A stretch of DNA of 64,000 nt, from positions 111,924,313 to 111,988,312 of the forward strand of contig NC_089225.1 of assembly GCF_963924675.1 (NCBI RefSeq), given 5' to 3'. Positions 26,901 through 35,900 of this stretch are shown one piece after another. Within the stretch, counting starts at the first letter, position 1, and the number at the start of each line of letters is the position of its first letter. The notes beneath the pieces were generated by a model, which worked only from the letters and a program-made list of their open reading frames with translations, was not told the DNA's origin and ran no database searches. Made by a program: the position numbers and the translations under genes. The DNA comes from Phocoena phocoena (Eukaryota; Chordata; Mammalia; Artiodactyla; Phocoenidae).

Positions 26901-29900
26901 GGAAGTCTGGAAATATCAAGAGAATTTTCTGGATGTAATTTTGCATCAATTCTTAATTTACCCCACCCAGCAATATGCCTAAAACCATTAATAATAAAAT
27001 CCCTGACGGATGGGTGAGATCACCAGTGATGTAACCTGGTCCACCTGGATCTGCCAGATTTTTACCTGCCACAGCATCAAGCACCACTGGGTTCTTACTG
27101 AAATTTTTAAATACACGTCCCACCTCCCATGTCCGTGAAATGTATTTTCTTATGTGACTTGATCAGCTTTATATGTTTTTTTAAAATGACTCCAGTCGGG
27201 CTCTTTTGCCAAAGGCCTCCCATCTGAGTGTATAATCTCTCCGTCACCAGAGCTACTCTACTACTCAGTAAACACAGGAGAAACGGTTTTCATTAACATC
27301 CCCCCAAGCGAGTGCTTTGTTATTTCTTACCTCCAGAAATGCCACTCCTGCTATGCATCACAAAACTGACTTTGGGGAGACAGTTCTCACATGTCAGCAC
27401 ACTCTAACGGGCTGACTTTTAGAGCTCAATGCCATCATCCTGGAGTAACTGTCTCAGAACCATAATGATCCCCAGAGATCCATTTTTAGGATGACTGCAT
27501 TTTAAGTAGATCATACGACGATGTTTAATAACCAACGTAACAGGTTTGTCAAATTAGCCCTAAAAGCACACTTTCTTGACAACTCATGCTCTAAAAAGAA
27601 CTTTCCACTCAATCACAGATCTCTGGTTTTTCTGGAACACTGCAACCGTCACAGACACCACATCCAAGAACTAGCTCATCGTGGAAGGACTCGGCTGTGG
27701 GTACTTACAGGTTCTCCCGAGGCGAATCATTCTGCAAGGTGCCCACCTGACTTCTACAAAAGCACACACAGACAGCCCACTACCACACAGATGGTGAGAA
27801 AAGCATACGTACCTTGGGTGACAATGGTTGGCGGTTGCAAGACAATGTGCCTTTGGGCCACGCCAACAATGTACGGCAGTAATTGCTCCTGGATGAGCCC
27901 AAAGGTACGGAATTCCGGGACAGTAAACACCAAGTTGTCATTGGTAGCTATGTGCTGAAGCTCTGCCTTGGAGGCGGCCTGGGCTCCGAGGCCAAACGCG
28001 AAAATGCTAGCCTGCTTCAGTGCTATGACCGCATCTCGGATTTCATCACTAGAAGGCCCAGCACTTATGAGGACCAGCACCTGGGGAACCCCTTCCTCCA
28101 CTCGGCTGCCCCCTGCCCGGGTGAAGTGATTCTCCAGCACAAAATCAAGGGCCAGGCCGACATTGGCCAACTCCCCACCGATGAACCCCAGGGCTTTCAC
28201 TGCGTCCAGAACCTGAGCCTTGGTGGAATAGCTGTTTAAGGAGAACAGCGTTCTGGGCTCATCGCTATACTGGACCACCCCCACTTGGATCTGCTGAGTT
28301 CCAACTGAGAGGCTCTCAAGGAGATTTACAAGGAAGTCGAGAATGACTGCGAAATTGACACTTCCGGTGTTGTTTGATCCATCAATTAGGAAAATAATGT
28401 CAGCAGAGTCTTGTGCTTTAAAAGAGAGAAATGCAAAAAATGTGAAAGCATTAGAACAAGTGACCACATGCATCGTTCAGTGTTCTGACATGTTTCTTGG
28501 GAAACCAATAAGAAACACGAAATATGGACAAACAAAACACACGTTGATTAAGGAATGTGAAATTCTCTTTTAGCTCTGCATTCTGAATGGATAAGAGGCA
28601 ACTTCTTAACATCATTTCTTAACAGAAATGATGGTGTTTAGTAGGGCATTTGATATCAAATTTTCTTCTGTGCCATCTTTGTAGTCAAATTTCAACACAT
28701 ATTCACTTTCTGGGTATATTCTGAAATTTTCGACTAAATTTGGAGGGAACTGTAGCTGCATGGAATTATGCATTACCATACCTACAGGAGAAAGTAAAGG
28801 AGTATATTAACAAAGGTCCAAAGATGATTTCTAATTTGAGGACATTTCTCGTATAATCCTCAAGTCATTATAAGAATTTTCTTTGTCCAAATCCACAGCA
28901 CAAAACAGCATCCCAGATTTAGCGTTTGGTGAGTCATCCTCCCAGTATGTTAAACACTTGATTCCTTGAGCAACTGTTGTTCCTTCTTTTTTACTTTAAA
29001 AACCAGAGTGGCTGTGTATCTACCACTTTGGGAATACGAAAAGAAGAACTCAGACAACATTTACAGTTTTGATTCCAAAGTGCTCTGATACATTTTGGTT
29101 TGATTTTCGTTTCTCAAATGACGTTTAGTTGCGTGAAACTCAAATGCAAGTCTGGGATTCAGCTAAATGTTCTCTTTCATCTATTTTTGCCGTTGCCTCT
29201 GTATTCGGTCACATAATGCAGAATGATGTTAAGCAGAGTGATATGAAACCAGTCATGACATAATTATCCAACCTTATTTTTATGACATCGTAGACCGAGT
29301 GCCTGGCAAGCCCATGGGCATCTAGTAAACCCTGAATCAGAATTAGCTCCGGAGTTATACAAATGGACATAAAAAGGCTGACCAAGGTCTCTTTGCTCCC
29401 CACAATGGCAAACATGACACTTCCATTCTGTTACTGAGAATGGGGGTTTCACGGAAGCACTGAGCAAGGAATAGCAATCAATAAACTATGAACCTGGGTG
29501 GAATATTTCAAAGCCTCATCTGCTAGAATGTTTAAATCTGGCTGAGTTAAATGATATGGAAAGTAAAATTATTCTAGCAAATATATTTTAATAACCTAAG
29601 TATATGTTAGGAATCGGAAGAGATTTTATGTGAGCATATATGGTATTTATATTCTGGATTTTAGGAAGCTATGTTTGGAGTATAATTGTAATATTATATG
29701 TACAATCATTCATTCTGATATTTTTAATGACAGTGAACATTTTATACATAAAATTAATTTTTCCTGGTACCAACAAAATTGCTTTTATTTCCACAATGGA
29801 AACAGGATACACATCTTGTCTCATGGAATTAAGGAATTTTGCTAGAGTGAAATGATGTTCTTACCCAAGCTCTCCCCTTGGGGAATCTCAGCCAAGGATG

Positions 29901-32900
29901 GTTGCAGTTGGGATTACTGGAATCAGAACTGCTCTCTTTCTCCCCTTACATACGTGAAACCCCTAACAGCAATTTTGTAGAGGAATTCCTTTCATAGGGA
30001 AAGATACTAATGTGAAAATATCTTGTAAGGTTTTATAAGATATTAACTTAGCGTTTGCTAAGAATTGCAAAGCATTTGCTACTCTTTAACCAAACCGTAA
30101 GGTTCCTGAAGGATCTTGTGGGATGGTGCGGTATCAACAGTGTGAATTATGTTGCAAGCCATAGAAATAGCCCACATGGTGCCGGGACCTCCAGGTTCAG
30201 CAAACCATACCACAAAATTCCTCAACATTTCCCAGGCCTAAACCAATGACCCTGAGGGACAAAGGAAGATTTGCCCCTTACTCAGCAAACCGAGACCTTT
30301 AAAGGAAGGACTAACTCTGAACCTAAGATCAATAAAAGAAGAACGATCCCTAAATCACAGATGACTCATTCCTTATTAATTTATTACTTACTTTTTGATT
30401 GCGGTTCACAATAGAATAAATAAAATAAACAAACACTGAGGGAAAACCCTTGACTATTGCTCTTCTAAAAAGCTGAACCACAGCAGGTCATAGAAAAATG
30501 TTGGATAATTTGTCATCACTGAAAAAACCACGTTGTCCTCTTACGCACACAATGATGGGACACACAAGGGCATGCTGTTATCCAGGAGAGCCGAAGCCTC
30601 AGACAGACACAAGAGAGACCGGTTCCTGTGTACAGCAAGGCATACCAGGGATCGATATTAACTCTAAGAGGAATCAGATCTTTCTAAAATTCAAAATGTG
30701 AAGTTGTCTGGTTTTCTGCTTTTATGGCTCATGTATCACACCATCTGCAGCAATTTCTATGGAAAAGTTTTGAAACATCCATGGAAAAATCATAGGTTCC
30801 TTCAACATCGTTGGAAACACTACTTTCCTGAGCACACTGGTGTGGGCACAATGCTTTCCTTAGCTCATGGGATGCTTCCTTTTTCCAAGCAGAATTTTAA
30901 AGATCACATTTGTATTTCCTATGCAAACACAAAACTGCAGATAGGTTTTGCGAGTTTTCTAAATCTTTGTATTTTGCAAAGAAAAGAAAGCTCATCCTCA
31001 CGGATATATAGGTCACCTTTAGCTCTTGCTTTAGCAAAGCTTTTGTATTTTATATCCATTGATAAAAGGGATTTAAAAAAACACAACTTTCAGTGATTAC
31101 TTCAGTACAGTTCATTTAGAACAGCGCCGTCATATATATATTCATGGGGAAAAGTTACCTACCTAGTGGGCAGGAAATGGAAAGAAATGGCCCTAACTTA
31201 TTAGCAATCTCCATAATGCCCTCCTGACTACCTTTCCCAAAAACTATAAGCAGAGAATTTTCATTATTTTTTTTTTTTTTTTTTTTGCTATGGAACATGC
31301 AGTGGGACATGATACTGGCAGAATTGCAGAGTGAAGTTAATTAGAAAAGACAACATAAATGGATTAATATCCCACCCCGGTGCTGCTAGCGGCTTGGACA
31401 CTAGAAGACAGAGATGCTTTCTTGGCATAAAAACAAAGGTTTTGTCATTTGTGTGGAAACAGACTATGTTGACAGGCTCATTTAGCATTCATATGGTAAT
31501 CTAAGCATTTATCCATTTATATAACAGTTAAACATAATGGCAAACTCATCCACCCTTTTTCCTGAATTGGCCAAAACACCAATAAAGAGAAGATGTTCCA
31601 TGTCTCTCCTGATCCCTTTCATTGTTTTTGACATGGATGAGTTATTATCCCTATATTCAGAAAGGCAATGATTAGTGAATTATTGATGCTGAGAACATTG
31701 TAGCAAATGGAAAAGGTCATTAGAGCTGCCATCTTGTAACCTCCTTGTAACCTGCAGTGCTTGGTTTGGGGTGCTCTCAGCGTCCACCTTCTTTTCCTGT
31801 AATCTGGCAGGATCGACACTAGCGTCATAATGCAGAGGTGAGACACATCATTTGAAGTAGGGAATGCTATTCAGGTTTAATGCAAATAATCCAGACTGTG
31901 CCTCACCCCTCTCTTAGAAGTAGACCCACTGGTAGGGTCATGAGCCCTCCCACCCCTATCAAAGCTGAAATCACGGATAACCATTGGGGAAACCATTTTA
32001 ATCTCCTAAAACGCCTCGGGGTTGGTTAGTTCTGTAACCCTTCTCTTAACCACGATCTGCCTGCCCGGCTCCTATCTAATGACATCTACCCATCTTGCTC
32101 CCCACTCCTTGTTTTCGGAATCTCTCTTATGAAAAACTGATGTCTAGTACTATTTGCCTAAAAACACCATTATTCTGATGATAACCCAGAAAACCTTTCT
32201 CTGGACTCCTCCTCAACTGCCTCTAGGTCCCTTCTGCCCCATCCTGGTCCCTGCTCCTCTGGCTTTCCAGAAGTCTCCCAGCCCCTTCCCGCTCTCATCT
32301 GCTTCCCCACCCAGCCAGGTCCCCAGGGCGGGCTATTTCAGGAATTTACTAGCTACCGTCTTAGCAATGATAAATTTCCTTCCCAAGAAGATCTTCTTGT
32401 CCCTCTATCATCCCCTCTTTGCAAGCTCCAACCTGGTAGCTTTTTTCTTCCTAGAGTGCCTGAGATACCTTCAGAACACCAAGGAGCCACGCTCATGGAC
32501 AAGACCCCAGCCTGTGGTCTCTGATGGCAACTGAACATCACTGCAAGTCAGCCATTTCTTCTTGATCCTTTTTTGTGGTCCTTTCCTCCTCGCCCTGTTG
32601 CAGCTATTCAAAAATAACTTTGATTCCTCCAAGCTCCCAAGCACCACTGCTTCTCTCCCTCTGTCATCGTCTCTTATTGGATGATTGATGCCAACTCAAC
32701 CTGAACACTCTCAACGTCTCCCCTTTCCACCTCAGTATCTTAGAAATATGATACCTTTCTCCTCCTTTCCCTTCATCTTGTGGGACACATGTCTCTCCTT
32801 CTGGAGCTCATCTCTCCCTTGAGCTCTCCCACCCTAGCTCTCTGCCCATTCTCCTAGAATTCTCTGCTACCCACTGTCAGTTGGCGACATGGACTCATTT

Positions 32901-35900
32901 TGGGGCACAGGGAGTTCCCTCTGTCCTGCTCGTCCCTGATGAGGAAGCCTAGCTCTGGTCAGAATTGCTGTGATGCAATACATTTGAAATTTACCTGTGG
33001 AATTCCTTCCCTGTCAGTCTTTAGGCACTTAGCACTGGCAAGAGAGCTAATAGGCGTGACTGGTTAAGTGACTTGCCGGACAATTAGTTCCATGCACATC
33101 ACCATGCATGAACACATCCATGTAAAGTCGCTGCATCATCGGTACTTCCGATGGCACTGATGAGGACCATTGGAATCTCAGAAGCATCTCTATGGGCACA
33201 GCCACGGTGACAGCATGGAGGAGAAGTGGGAAAACCCACTCCAGAGCCAACATGTAAGGGCCTCCAGCTCTAAAACTCAATTTCTTCAAAATAGATTTGG
33301 ACTGGATCATCTCTAAGGCCTCTCACAATTCTAATTCCATCAAATCTCTGAAATAAATCCCAGTGAGTCAAAGAGATGAGCTCTGCATGCTGCTTCACTG
33401 GACCCAAAGTGGACCCCCCCTTCCCCCTCCACTCAAGCTCTTTCAGACAGACACGGAGATTTCTTTAAAGGAAACAGGCTCTCTATCCCAGGAACAATGA
33501 AGGGATTTTTGTTAGATACCTGCCCAGCCACGCTGAGTCTGTCTTGTCCAAGGAAGGTAGAAGCAACCTCTTGTGGGGTCATAATATCAGGATGTGCTTT
33601 TTTAGAGTTAGAATATTAATTGTCTCAAAAGCAAAGAATTCCTCTTGAAGGTAGATGAATTGCTCTGTTTTGGAAGGAGACTACAGAGAATATTCAAACC
33701 TTTGTTTTTAGACCTGTGAACAGGCATCTCTTCCCTAATCCGCCCACCATCTTTTAGCCGTAATATTGCCTTAATGCCAGCGGTTGCCAAGCTTATCTCC
33801 AAAGAAGAGCGAGGCAGGCAGCAGCTTGGCGATGTTGCCATTACCTGTGATGTCTTTAAGGGTCTCTGTGCCTCCAGCCCTTTCTGGAGTCATGGATGAA
33901 TGCACACAGGCCACTAAGTTTCCTACTATGTCATGAAGTGAGGTAAAATTCTCTAGGTTGAAAATATGCATATTGAGCGGTTCACTTGCTGTTTCTTTTA
34001 ACGCTCCTTCATCTGCATCCTCAACTCCAATTGCAAACACGTTAACATCAGCAGATTTAAGTTCCGCTGAAGGCAGAGCAAGGGCGTCCTTCGAGTGTCC
34101 ATCAGTTAACATTACGATAACCTGAGGGACTCCATCACTGGCCCGGCTTCCGGCGGCCTCAGTGAGGTGATTTTGCATTACGTATTCTAATCCTTTTCCA
34201 GTCTGATTGCTTCCCCCAGTATAAGACATGTTGGAAACATGGGAGAGGACTTCTTGTTTAGAACGATACGTATTTAACAGGAACTCAGTATCTGGGCTGC
34301 CGTTGAACCAGACCAGAGCAAAACGGAAATCGTTTTCTCCCACAGCTAAAGATTTTATAACATCATACAGAAACTCTTGAACAAGTTGGAAATGTTCCTT
34401 TCCAATGCTCCAAGAGGAATCCACTAGAAATATTATATCGGCAGCAGCACCATTTTTGACATCTTTAAAAAAAGACATTGGTTTAGATGTTTCTCCTGTT
34501 TAAGAAATGACTTCCCATCAGTGCAAAGCCTTCCTCAACTCATTCATTTCCACTCTGCTGTTACTAAATAATTTACACCTCATGCGTGAAACAGGCGGGG
34601 ACGCTGACTTACCTGAGAAACAGGGACCTGGACACATGGACCCAACAGCTGCCGCTGCCCAGTCATTGACCCAAGTTCCATATGCAATGACTGCCATACA
34701 TGGACCAGTAGCAGGTTCCACAATGGGCAAAAACATTCCCCGGCATGTCCTTTAACTCTAGATGATTCTTTGTGGTAGTTTGAACCCCAAGACCCACCTG
34801 CTCAGGTGGGAAGGATATCCTATCACAGGTAACCAAGCATCATCTTAGAAATTCCTTCCTCAGCTTTGGGTCTGAAACTGGGCCCTGACAATCTACTACA
34901 GTTTTACCTCCCATACTTCGGGTAATTTGCCAGAAAAATAAGTATTATAAATACATCTTAAGAAGACTTGTATAACTGTAGGGAGGGGCAAAGTCTCATT
35001 GTTTTCAGACTTTTTAGCATGAAGAAAGGTACCCTGACTCATCACTACATCTTCAGAGCCATCTAAGCCCTCTTAGATGCTGAACGGTATTCATCTCTTT
35101 CAAAGATGAAAATCCAGTTCTCTCTTGAAAGTAGGAGCAAGAGGCTCCGGGTGCCAGGCTGTGGGTGGCTGGGAAGTACCCTTCTGCACTGGGCCAGGCT
35201 GGCTGTGCACAGCAGGCCCCTGGACTCTACTCACCTGGGGCTGACGCGATGCCCCAAGCCATGCTCCCCTGGCATTGAGGTGGTCCTCACCAGGCCGCCA
35301 TCTAAGAACTACCAGGTCCAGAGGGAGAATCCCCATCAGAAGCTCAGCTCTCCAAGCAAAGGAGAGGGACCCAAGTCAATCCTTCCCAGCTCATAATACA
35401 CGAACCATTTCTCATTTTTCTAAAACTCTGCAAGCAAGTTCTTAATAGAATTAGTTGGGATCCATTTTTAAGTAGTTTGGGGAAACTGATATTTAAAGAT
35501 TTGATGATTCTAGATGAAAAATGTCTTTTCCTGTCCAGAGTGAGAAAGAAATGGCGACATTTGTGTTTGTTTTTGTTGTTTTTTCAGGGAAAATAATTTT
35601 TTGCTGTCAACCATTGTCTTCCCTGGGTTTTATGTGCTCAGACATCAACCAGTGCCAGAAATGTGGAAAAGCTCTTCAGATGGTAAAACATTCTCAACAC
35701 AAACTTTCTGCTCACACCCAAGGTAAAAACAAACCACTTGCCAACCACCGCCAAGATATCAAACTCAAGTTTCAGTAAAAAGAACCTCTCTCTCACTGGA
35801 TAAAGAGGAGCAAAGAGTCTGTAAAATAAATGAACATCCTGTAGTCAATGGCTTGGCTCTCTCTTCAAAGCTTATCTAAGCTCTATATTCAGTACATGAC

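Noticed and set aside
28416..33844. Hidden extra VWA exon in the longest intron
   Set aside because: Searched for a DxS-type metal loop framed by phase-1 splice sites; none seen, and the ten known domains are already all present.
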